64,000 nucleotides of DNA from Vibrio sp. S17_S38. GTDB taxonomy: Bacteria; Pseudomonadota; Gammaproteobacteria; Enterobacterales; Vibrionaceae. The notes beneath the pieces were generated by a model that saw nothing but the letters and a program-made list of their open reading frames with translations, searched no databases and was not told where the DNA came from. Both the position numbers and the translations under genes were made by a program. Of this stretch, positions 37,157 to 44,884 are shown piece after piece; positions within the stretch are counted from its first letter, which is position 1; every line of letters starts with the position of its first letter. The stretch spans positions 1-64,000 of the forward strand of contig NZ_JAAUWW010000009.1 in assembly GCF_014694375.1 (NCBI RefSeq). Direction: 5' to 3'.

Positions 37157-38083
37157 ATGACTATTCACTCTACAAAAATCGATGTTCAATCAGCACTTTC
37201 TCAACCAGCTATTTCTCAAGAATTACGCAACAAATTAAAAAACCAGCGCCAATTCAAAGACGCATTAATGAATATTTTCATTTGGATTTCTGCGGGTTTA
37301 ACGGTTGGTTTTTTATTCTGGATCATGTGGTACATCCTGTCGAACGGCTTACAGTATGTCGATTGGAACTTCATCACCGATGATTACACCCGAACGGGAG
37401 ATGAACACGGTATATTCCCGATGATCATTGCCACTATTTATATGGTTATCGCCTCCATTGCCGTTGCCGCTCCACTGGGAATAATGACCGCGATCTACTT
37501 AACGGAATACGCTAAACCAGGCAGTAAATTAGTCAAAGTCATCCGTTTTTGTACTGAATCTTTAGCCGGAATTCCATCGATTATCTTTGGTTTATTTGGT
37601 ATGACTTTCTTTGTCACCGTGATGGGGTTTGGTTTCTCTCTATTATCAGGTGCATTAACACTCAGCATTTTGATTCTGCCTGTAATTATTCGTACCACCG
37701 AAGAATCATTAATGGCGGTAGCACAGACTTACCGAGAAGGATCTTATGGTTTGGGCGCGTCTAAAATCTACACCATTTGGCGCTTAATTCTACCAAGTGC
37801 CATGCCCGGCATTATTACTGCTGTCATATTGAGTATTGGCCGTGTTATTGGTGAATCTGCCCCGGTATTTTTAACCGCTGGTATGGTCGCCAGGATCCCC
37901 GAATCCGTGTTTGACTCAGGCCGAACATTAACCGTGCATCTTTACAAACTAACCACTGAGCTATTTACCATAGATGAATGGAACCAAGCTTACGGCACCG
38001 CCACTGTTTTGATTGTATTAGTCCTTATTATCAACATGCTAACCAAATTACTCGGCAGTCGCTTTAATAAAGCCAATTACTAA
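37157..38083 (+). CDS. pstA: Phosphate ABC permease PstA (system 2)
   Basis: The 308-aa permease shows GIFPMIIATIYMVIASIAVAAPLGIMTAIYLTEYA, ESLAGIPSIIFGLFGMTFFV, TTEESLMAVAQTYREGSYGLGASKIYTIWRLILPSAMPGIITAVILSIGRVIGESAPVFLTAG, all PstA traits. A palindromic repeat element and 226 bp separate it from its ATPase gene, which is unusual for pst operons. Confidence 0.94.
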   Translation: MTIHSTKIDVQSALSQPAISQELRNKLKNQRQFKDALMNIFIWISAGLTVGFLFWIMWYILSNGLQYVDWNFITDDYTRTGDEHGIFPMIIATIYMVIASIAVAAPLGIMTAIYLTEYAKPGSKLVKVIRFCTESLAGIPSIIFGLFGMTFFVTVMGFGFSLLSGALTLSILILPVIIRTTEESLMAVAQTYREGSYGLGASKIYTIWRLILPSAMPGIITAVILSIGRVIGESAPVFLTAGMVARIPESVFDSGRTLTVHLYKLTTELFTIDEWNQAYGTATVLIVLVLIINMLTKLLGSRFNKANY

Positions 38084-38090
38084 TACGGTC

Positions 38091-38214
38091 TATACCCAAA
38101 GTAATTGAAGTTGCAATGAGGCGGCCAGTAAACGAAGCCCAATGAGCTTAGCTAGTCTAAGTTGGGGATAGTGAACATAGCCAACAAAACTGCATCTTCA
38201 GTAAGATGGGTATA
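38091..38214. repeat. Vibrionaceae IRU/ERIC-like palindromic repeat
   Basis: This 124-bp element has terminal inverted repeats TATACCCA and TGGGTATA, with further pairing (TGAAG then TGCA on the left, TGCA then CTTCA on the right). I recall similar non-coding elements as scattered intergenic units in Vibrio and Photobacterium genomes. It starts 8 bp after pstA2 and lies before pstB2. Confidence 0.75.
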
Positions 38215-38309
38215 CATCAGCATTAACGCTGAACTTAAATTATTACTGATAAATCCGCCTATAGTAATCATTGAAATAAGCGGATTTGGAAAGAAAAGAG
38301 AATCTTAAA

Positions 38310-39059
38310 ATGAACAAATTTAATATTGAAAATCTGGATTTATTTTACGGTAACAACCAAGCGCTAAAGAACATCAATTTACCGATTCCACAGAAGAAAG
38401 TAACGGCATTAATTGGTCCATCGGGTTGTGGTAAATCCACCCTACTACGCTGCTTAAATCGTATGAATGATTTGATAGCCGGAGTAAAAATTACCGGTAA
38501 AGTCACCATGGATGAACATGATATTTACGGTAATATCGATGTGGCAGATTTGCGAATCAAAGTAGGAATGGTATTCCAAAAGCCGAACCCGTTCCCAATG
38601 AGTATCTATGAAAATGTCGCTTATGGGCTAAGAGCCCAAGGGATTAAAGATAAAAAACACATTGATACAGTAGTTGAAAAATCGCTGCGCGGCGCAGCAT
38701 TATGGGATGAAGTAAAAGCCCGCTTAAAATCGCATGCTTTTGGTCTATCGGGTGGTCAACAGCAACGTTTATGCATTGCCCGCACGATAGCCATGCAGCC
38801 AGATGTTATTTTAATGGATGAGCCAACTTCAGCGCTTGATCCGATTGCAACGCATAAAATTGAAGATTTGATGGAATCACTTAAAAAAGAATTCACCATT
38901 GTGATTGTGACCCACTCCATGCAACAAGCACGTCGGATTTCAGACCGTACCGCTTTCTTCTTAATGGGTGAATTAGTTGAGCATAATGAAACCGCCGTCA
39001 TCTTTAGTAATCCAAAAGATGACCGAACTCAAGGTTATGTAAACGGTGACTTTGGTTAA
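38310..39059 (+). CDS. pstB: Phosphate ABC ATPase PstB (system 2)
   Basis: The 249-aa ATPase has Walker [28 protein letters not shown], signature [16 protein letters not shown], Walker [16 protein letters not shown] and switch [14 protein letters not shown]. Length is normal for PstB, unlike the N-terminally extended PstB1. I use the ATG at 38310 (GAGA upstream); the frame extends to a TTG at 38286. No phoU gene follows. Confidence 0.95.
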   Translation: MNKFNIENLDLFYGNNQALKNINLPIPQKKVTALIGPSGCGKSTLLRCLNRMNDLIAGVKITGKVTMDEHDIYGNIDVADLRIKVGMVFQKPNPFPMSIYENVAYGLRAQGIKDKKHIDTVVEKSLRGAALWDEVKARLKSHAFGLSGGQQQRLCIARTIAMQPDVILMDEPTSALDPIATHKIEDLMESLKKEFTIVIVTHSMQQARRISDRTAFFLMGELVEHNETAVIFSNPKDDRTQGYVNGDFG

Positions 39060-39111
39060 GTTCAAAGCACCATTACGTTGAAAGAATAACTATAAAAGCG
39101 ATGGAACTTTT

Positions 39112-39137
39112 GCCCCTCAATTATGAGGGGCCTTTTT
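39112..39137 (+). terminator. Terminator after pst operon 2
   Basis: GCCCCTCA and TGAGGGGC arms with an ATTA loop run into CTTTTTG. It separates pstB2 from the convergent GGDEF gene. Confidence 0.85.
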
Positions 39138-39153
39138 GTATTAGAAGGTAGGA

Positions 39154-41145
39154 TTAACGTGCCTTTAAGCTAGAAATAAAATGAACTTCATACGAAAGAA
39201 CTCGGTTATTCACCATGATTTCTGCATCGCTTAAATCCATATCTCTAAATAAGAAGTGGCTGTACTTAATAAATAAAAAGTAAAATACCGACATCGGAAC
39301 ACCAGCCAAATGATGACTTTCAATAATCTTCATTCGATGATCATGCAAACTATCATTAGTTCGATTACATGAGTACATCATTTTAAAATAATTACTAATC
39401 AAATAATTCAACTTTCCGTGGTATACAGAAAGGACTTGCTCGTTCAATTCATCTTGTAATAAATGCTCTGCAGTGATGTATTGCATACGGCTATTCATAG
39501 CCAATTTAAGTTCAACTTCTTCATCCGATAAGTTAATCCCAAAGCTATCAAACTCTTCACAAATAGTTTCAATTTTATCAATCGATTTTTTATTGAGAAG
39601 AATAGCATCAGCCATTTTTAGCGTTTGTCTTAAACTCTGCTGGCTATTGAGATCAAACGTAATATATCCAGCACTCACTGAAAAATAAGGTATCGAACGA
39701 GCCTTGCAGTCATAGGTGATTTTTTGATTCACACGTTCCATAAACTGTTCTGAGTCGAACTCAACATTTCTTGGAATATAAAGTGCCATTAAAAACTCAT
39801 CACCACCTAGTCGAATAATATCATCATCATCCTTACATATATGGCGCAGTGCGATAGCAATTAACTCAATCGCTTTATCACCCATATCATGACCGTATTT
39901 ATCATTTATCTGTTTAAACTTATTCGCATCTATAGAGAAAATATGCACATCTTTATTGTTAGCAACGGCCTTTTCAATCTTTTTATACACTTTATTATTC
40001 AAGCCATTACGATTATAAGTTTGAGTGAGTGAGTCAAAATACTGTTTATCACCTTCACGTAGCCCACGTAATAGCTGCAAAGTTGATATATAGCCGAAAA
40101 TAAACAAGAATAAAGGCCAAAGAAGTAGTGTAGGGTAAAGGTTAATCAATAACTTAATAACAAAAAATATAGGCATGGAAATACGTATAGAAAGCTGGCC
40201 AAAGTCTGATGCATTTTGCAGAGCAAGGTGCTTATTCGTAAACGTCAGTTGTTGGAACATAGTAGGATTAACATGAGACATATGTGTGTATATAGTTCTT
40301 TGATCAATCAAAAACTCAATATTGGAATAATCAAATATGTTAGCCTCATTCTCACTACGGGCCATAGATTGTTCAATCAAGTTTGATAAGTATTGAGTAT
40401 ATAAATCACGGACAAAGAAACCAACAATATGGCCTTGAAAATCCGTAATATTCTTAACTAAAGAGATGGTATCTTGCTTGGTTTGAGGATCGGTATATTG
40501 TTCTGAAATCCAATAAGGATTCGAGCTACTGTGAGCAAACTTATCGATCACTGAAAGAAGATAACTTGGATGATAAAATGGAAATTGATCAGATTCCGCT
40601 TCAACATTGTAAATATAAAAATAGTTCTTTTTATAGGGCAAAAAATAAAATAACGAGGAAATTTTAGAATTGTCATTGGTCAAACGCAGACTTTGTGAAT
40701 TAGCTGGCCCAGTGGTAAGCGCGATACACAGTATTTTTAACTCTTTATCCGTATACTGGCTCAAATCATCATTTCCAAGTAACAATCCACCTTGCTGACT
40801 GCCTGTATTCATAGATTGTGGGCGATTACTAAAATTCAGCGATTTAGGATCCGTCGTGATCTGATCTAAGCAGTCTTGACGATTATCATCCAACCCAGCC
40901 TCAGCGCGAAAGTTCGAATCTAATGAGTCTTGATGTAACGCGGTGAACCGTAGAAATTCAAACTCATTTTGAGTGCTAAAGCCTAAGTTGCTAAGCTCTG
41001 CGGCTACGTTAGGTAAAATCACTTCTGATATTCGGGACTGTAAACTACTAAAAGCATTCATTCCCAGCAGCAACATACCGATCAAAGTGATAACGACAGC
41101 TGAAGTAAAACTTCGACGCCTTAATGTTTTTTCTTTATACAACAT
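39154..41145 (-). CDS. Membrane-bound GGDEF diguanylate cyclase
   Basis: The 663-aa protein has an N-terminal membrane helix, a large extracytoplasmic sensor region (about 310 residues, dCACHE-like in placement: HPSYLLSVIDKFAHSSSNPYWISEQYTDPQTKQDTISLVKNI), a second helix, a GGDEF domain with an intact RLGGDEF active site and IDANKFKQINDKYGHDMGDKAI, and a C-terminal helical extension of about 150 residues that I do not recognise. It should make cyclic di-GMP. I start at the ATG at 41145 with GGTGG upstream; the frame extends to a TTG inside a perfect hairpin. Confidence 0.88.
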   Translation of the reverse strand: MLYKEKTLRRRSFTSAVVITLIGMLLLGMNAFSSLQSRISEVILPNVAAELSNLGFSTQNEFEFLRFTALHQDSLDSNFRAEAGLDDNRQDCLDQITTDPKSLNFSNRPQSMNTGSQQGGLLLGNDDLSQYTDKELKILCIALTTGPANSQSLRLTNDNSKISSLFYFLPYKKNYFYIYNVEAESDQFPFYHPSYLLSVIDKFAHSSSNPYWISEQYTDPQTKQDTISLVKNITDFQGHIVGFFVRDLYTQYLSNLIEQSMARSENEANIFDYSNIEFLIDQRTIYTHMSHVNPTMFQQLTFTNKHLALQNASDFGQLSIRISMPIFFVIKLLINLYPTLLLWPLFLFIFGYISTLQLLRGLREGDKQYFDSLTQTYNRNGLNNKVYKKIEKAVANNKDVHIFSIDANKFKQINDKYGHDMGDKAIELIAIALRHICKDDDDIIRLGGDEFLMALYIPRNVEFDSEQFMERVNQKITYDCKARSIPYFSVSAGYITFDLNSQQSLRQTLKMADAILLNKKSIDKIETICEEFDSFGINLSDEEVELKLAMNSRMQYITAEHLLQDELNEQVLSVYHGKLNYLISNYFKMMYSCNRTNDSLHDHRMKIIESHHLAGVPMSVFYFLFIKYSHFLFRDMDLSDAEIMVNNRVLSYEVHFISSLKAR

Positions 41146-41161
41146 AATATCCACCAGCTGA

Positions 41162-41210
41162 AAAAACAGTAGGGAGTTTTGATATTGGCTCAAAACTCCC
41201 TACTGTTTTT
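41162..41210 (-). terminator. Perfect 20-bp hairpin in the GGDEF leader
   Basis: AAAAACAGTAGGGAGTTTTG (41162-41181) is the exact inverse of 41191-41210, with a 9-nt loop; both flanks give A/T runs, so it reads as a terminator on either strand. It lies 150 bp after narP and 17 bp before the GGDEF start codon. No gene is seen in 41211-41362. Confidence 0.85.
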
Positions 41211-41362
41211 ATTAATTCTTCACTGTGAAATATACACAATAATTCTACGGATTAATAATGTCTCCGTTAAATATCACAAAAAATACCATTCAGGTATATT
41301 TCAACACACAATCAATACAATAGAAAAATAAGTTATCGCCAAATAATTCGCAATCTAAATAA

Positions 41363-41986
41363 CTAAGAGCTTATCGCTAAATATAAAACCGTTGCGGCAG
41401 TACGAGAAGAAACCTGTAATTTTTTCAGTAAACTTTTCATGTGTACTTTTACTGTCGATTCTGAAATAAACAAATGATCGGCAATCTGTTTATTTCGGTA
41501 CCCTTTCGCCACTTCTTTTAAAATCTGCATTTCTCGGTCAGTAAGTTGATCCAACACATTTTCTTTACTATCTCGGTTCAGTAAATGTTCATGCACCAGA
41601 TCACTGTACACTCTATTACCTAATTGAGCCTGTTGTAGCAATCGAATTAACTCTTCTGGTTCGGTATCTTTTAACAAGTAACCATCCGCTTCCGCTTTGA
41701 TCAAGGTATCAATATCAGCTGGATTATCAGATACCGTCAAAATAATAATTTGGCTGTCGATGCCTTCTTTACGCATCGCTTGGAGCGTATCTAACCCCGA
41801 CATGCCTTTCATATTTAAATCCAATAGGATCATATCGGGCTGGTGTTGATGCGCTAATGCAATAGCTTCAACACCATTACTGGCTTCTGCAATCACCTCA
41901 AAACAATCTTCAAAGCTAAGTAATTGACCAATACCACGACGCATTAAAGGATGGTCATCAACCAACATTACTTTACATACTGTCAT
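41363..41986 (-). CDS. narP: Nitrate/nitrite response regulator NarP
   Basis: The 207-aa NarL-family regulator has a receiver domain (LVDDHPLMRRGIGQLL, phospho-acceptor in MILLDLNMKG, TVSDNPADI) and a LuxR-type HTH (LTDREMQILKEVAKGYRNKQIADHLFISESTVKVHMKSLLKKLQ). It is overlapped by the sensor gene and is divergent from the nap operon, where a 7-2-7 NarP-type site is found, so it most likely activates nap with nitrate. NarL and NarP are hard to separate by sequence; context favours NarP. Confidence 0.93.
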   Translation of the reverse strand: MTVCKVMLVDDHPLMRRGIGQLLSFEDCFEVIAEASNGVEAIALAHQHQPDMILLDLNMKGMSGLDTLQAMRKEGIDSQIIILTVSDNPADIDTLIKAEADGYLLKDTEPEELIRLLQQAQLGNRVYSDLVHEHLLNRDSKENVLDQLTDREMQILKEVAKGYRNKQIADHLFISESTVKVHMKSLLKKLQVSSRTAATVLYLAISS

Positions 41987-43724
41987 TATTATATTCCTTT
42001 GTGTCCATATTCATGGTGAGTTTAACTTCGCAACCTGAGCCTATTTTCGTATTAAATTCACACGTTGCCAAAAGCCTTAAAGCTCGCTCTTGCATAATAG
42101 ATAAACCATAATGATTCGGTTTCGGTTGTGTGAGATCAAATCCAATACCATCATCTAATATGCTCACTATTATTTGCCTATTCTCTACACCACAATACAC
42201 GGTAATTTCATCACACTCTGCATGCTTTATTGCATTCAAAACTGCCTCACGAATAAATTGCAATAAATGTACTTGTTGTTGAGCATCCAGTTGAATTGAA
42301 AGTAATTGATTATCTATCACTAACATCGCATTGGTTTGAGCATCTAATGGTATTAACATTTCATTGAGTGCTTCGCCAAAATCCGCTTCTTTGATGTTAA
42401 GCCTAAAGGTGCTCAATAATTCTCGGAGTTGAGTGTACGCTTGTGATAAAACCAAATCGACCTCTTGAACAATGTCTGTTGAAATTATACAACGCTGCTG
42501 ACAGAAATCTTGATCCAAATTACGTCGTAAGAGTGTCATTTGAATTTTCAAATAGGACAAAGATTGCGCTAGTGAATCGTGCAACTCTCGTGCGATCGTG
42601 GCACGTTCTTCCATTAAAATTAACTGCTCAATTTGTTTCTGGCTATGGTTAAAAAACAATGCTCGGGCAAATATACGTCCAATATTATCCATCAGCACTT
42701 TTTCAGCATCGTCCGTTTGGTGTTGCCAGCGAAGTTGACCTAACAACATACCATTAATTTCTAATTCGTATGAACGCCAAGGCATATTCCTTTCCAAACC
42801 AGACTGAAGCTCGGTATGGCCGCCCCCTTTTTCATCTATCCATAACTGACAAGCAATCATACCTTCCACTTTGGTAAGAGAATCGACAATATCTTGAAAA
42901 TCATGAGTCGATAAGCGAGAGCTTGAAAGCGCTTCAGAACAATCATAAAGGATCTGCAACGATGAGTTAGCATGCTGTAATTCATGGGTTTTTTTATCGA
43001 CCGCGGCTTCCAAACCTTGATACAACTGCCCTAATTCTTTAGCCATATATTGATAACTAAGTGCCAGTACCCCCAATTCAGTTTCATTGTGCGTGTCCAA
43101 TTGAATCTTAAAATTTTTGTCTCGTATTTGCTGACTCGCTTCAAGCAGTTGATCGAGTGGCTTCACTACTTTTTTACGGACAAAATTCACAATACTGATC
43201 GTGATGAATAAAATCAGCCCTAAACACCCACCACCAATCCAAGATAATAGTTTAAGTTTATCCTCTGAAAATTCTTGTAAACTAAACACGAAATGATCTA
43301 TCTGATCGACCAAGCTTTGTACATCATTTAGATATGATACTTTTTCCTGTGATGATAATAATTGATGAAGCCTATCCCATCGTTGAACAATGGCTTGATA
43401 CTGCTGCTGTATGTCTTTAGGAACGAAAAAACTGCTGAGAGATTGCATGGCTGACGAATGCAAAGACTGTCCAAATAAATCGATATGATGCCCTAGTTCT
43501 GGCGAGTCTTTTTGTAAATCATACGCCAAACGATAACTTTGCATCCGCAATGAACCGGCCACATTTACCACTTCAGCATCACGCAAGCTATAAGACAAAG
43601 TTAATAATGCCGTTCCCATGGCTAAAATCACAAGAAATAATATATATAACAATCCCTTACCAATTCTGGTCGCGATCGGCGTCTTTGATTTTTTCAAACC
43701 GTACCGCTTTACATTTGAACTCAC
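41973..43724 (-). CDS. narQ: Nitrate/nitrite sensor kinase NarQ
   Basis: The 583-aa kinase has two membrane helices (about 25-47 and 163-184), a periplasmic domain starting with the nitrate-binding P-box (VVNVAGSLRMQSYRLAYDLQ), a HAMP domain, a cysteine-poor GAF-like region and a HisKA_3/HATPase module with His382 in ARELHDSLAQSL and ATPase motif DDGIGFDL. It should sense nitrate and phosphorylate the overlapping NarP. Start codon is GTG with AAAGG 7 nt upstream. Confidence 0.92.
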   Translation of the reverse strand: MSSNVKRYGLKKSKTPIATRIGKGLLYILFLVILAMGTALLTLSYSLRDAEVVNVAGSLRMQSYRLAYDLQKDSPELGHHIDLFGQSLHSSAMQSLSSFFVPKDIQQQYQAIVQRWDRLHQLLSSQEKVSYLNDVQSLVDQIDHFVFSLQEFSEDKLKLLSWIGGGCLGLILFITISIVNFVRKKVVKPLDQLLEASQQIRDKNFKIQLDTHNETELGVLALSYQYMAKELGQLYQGLEAAVDKKTHELQHANSSLQILYDCSEALSSSRLSTHDFQDIVDSLTKVEGMIACQLWIDEKGGGHTELQSGLERNMPWRSYELEINGMLLGQLRWQHQTDDAEKVLMDNIGRIFARALFFNHSQKQIEQLILMEERATIARELHDSLAQSLSYLKIQMTLLRRNLDQDFCQQRCIISTDIVQEVDLVLSQAYTQLRELLSTFRLNIKEADFGEALNEMLIPLDAQTNAMLVIDNQLLSIQLDAQQQVHLLQFIREAVLNAIKHAECDEITVYCGVENRQIIVSILDDGIGFDLTQPKPNHYGLSIMQERALRLLATCEFNTKIGSGCEVKLTMNMDTKEYNNDSM

Positions 43725-43824
43725 TTTATAACCTTTCAGCTAAATATTAGAGACGCGAAGCACTCATTAATTTTTTATGTTACTTGATGAAGAAAAAAAA
43801 TGTGAAGTTTATGCATCAAATAAA

Positions 43825-43838
43825 TTGATCTTAAACAA
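43825..43838. promoter_or_regulatory. FNR-like box upstream of nap
   Basis: TTGAT, four bases, AACAA matches the FNR box (TTGAT-N4-ATCAA) with one mismatch, about 140 bp before napF. It fits anaerobic induction. Confidence 0.6.
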
Positions 43839-43852
43839 ATTATACATACCTT

Positions 43853-43868
43853 TACCTCTTTGTGGGTA
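43853..43868. promoter_or_regulatory. NarP 7-2-7 site upstream of nap
   Basis: TACCTCT, two bases, GTGGGTA forms the inverted heptamer arrangement bound by NarP (consensus TACYYMT on each strand), with one mismatch. It lies downstream of the FNR-like box, as in known nap promoters. Confidence 0.65.
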
Positions 43869-43914
43869 TTTATGCTTTACTATAAGAAACTACAATTTAT
43901 AGGGATATAGAAGT

Positions 43915-43968
43915 ATGAATTTACTACATAAGATTTACCTTGATGTAGTCAAAACTGGACGAAGGTGA
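43915..43968 (+). CDS. Possible 17-aa leader peptide of nap
   Basis: ATG at 43915 opens a 17-codon frame (MNLLHKIYLDVV...) that ends 4 bp before the napF start and overlaps its ribosome site. Coupling to napF is conceivable, but only the position supports it. Confidence 0.2.
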   Translation: MNLLHKIYLDVVKTGRR

Positions 43969-43972
43969 TTAC

Positions 43973-44458
43973 GTGGCCAGTCAGCCGATAAATGTATCAA
44001 GACGCCAACTTTTTACACGTAAGAAAACATCTGACATCCCCCATCTTCCTTGGGCAAAAGAAGATCAATTTACCGATATGTGTACTCAATGCGGGGCCTG
44101 CATTAAAAATTGCCCCGAACATATCATTCAAATTGGGGATGGTGGATTTCCTGTAGTGGATTTTCAAAAAGGCGAGTGTACTTTTTGTTATCAATGTGCG
44201 GATGCTTGTCCTGAGCCTTTGTTTTTCCCCAAACAAGACTCCGCATGGACAGCTAAAGCAAATATCCAACACACCTGTATTGCGAAACAAAATGTCGAAT
44301 GCCGAAGTTGTGGTGAAATGTGCGAAACCCAAGCTATACGATTTAAATTAGCCGTTGGCGTCGTCGCTCAACCCTATATTGAGTCTGAACATTGTAATGG
44401 TTGTGGTGCTTGTGTTTCCGTCTGCCCAACAGACGCGATACAGATCAAATTAATGTAA
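43973..44458 (+). CDS. napF: Ferredoxin-type protein NapF
   Basis: The 161-aa cytoplasmic iron-sulfur protein starts at GTG with AAGG upstream. It holds cysteine clusters CTQCGACIKNCP, CTFCYQCADACP and CNGCGACVSVCP, plus CRSCGEMC, for several [4Fe-4S] centres. NapF helps load or mature NapA before export. It is the first gene of napFDABC. Confidence 0.95.
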   Translation: MASQPINVSRRQLFTRKKTSDIPHLPWAKEDQFTDMCTQCGACIKNCPEHIIQIGDGGFPVVDFQKGECTFCYQCADACPEPLFFPKQDSAWTAKANIQHTCIAKQNVECRSCGEMCETQAIRFKLAVGVVAQPYIESEHCNGCGACVSVCPTDAIQIKLM

Positions 44459-44511
44459 ATAAAGATAAAACGAATTCAACAATAAAACTAACTTAAAAGA
44501 GAGCGGTATTT

Positions 44512-44805
44512 ATGGCGCTGAATGAAGTGCACATTTCAAGCTTAGTGGTTCATGTCGTACCAAAACATCTAACAGAGATTAAAGCAAAAATAGAATGTTT
44601 AGATGGTGTGGAAATTTACGGCGAAAGTGAAGCAGGCAAATTAGTTGTCGTGGTTGAAACTCAAAATCAAGGTTATATCACCGATACTATTGATGTAATT
44701 AACAACCTTGAACATGTACTGAGTGTTGCCTTAGTTTTTCATCAAATAGAAAGTGATCTCGATGATAATGAAATGGATGACAAACAATTTATAAACGCCG
44801 AGTAA
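44512..44805 (+). CDS. napD: NapA maturation chaperone NapD
   Basis: The 97-aa protein has the NapD ferredoxin-like fold pattern (EVHISSLVVHVVPKHLTEIKAKIECLDGVEIYGESEAGKLVVVVET). It binds the NapA twin-arginine signal to prevent export before cofactor insertion. It lies between napF and napA. Confidence 0.93.
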   Translation: MALNEVHISSLVVHVVPKHLTEIKAKIECLDGVEIYGESEAGKLVVVVETQNQGYITDTIDVINNLEHVLSVALVFHQIESDLDDNEMDDKQFINAE

Positions 44806-44884
44806 TTCGGACAAAGTAACAATATAGAACATCAATAATTATAATGAATAACGATATGACTGGATTCAAATCTGAGGATAAAGT

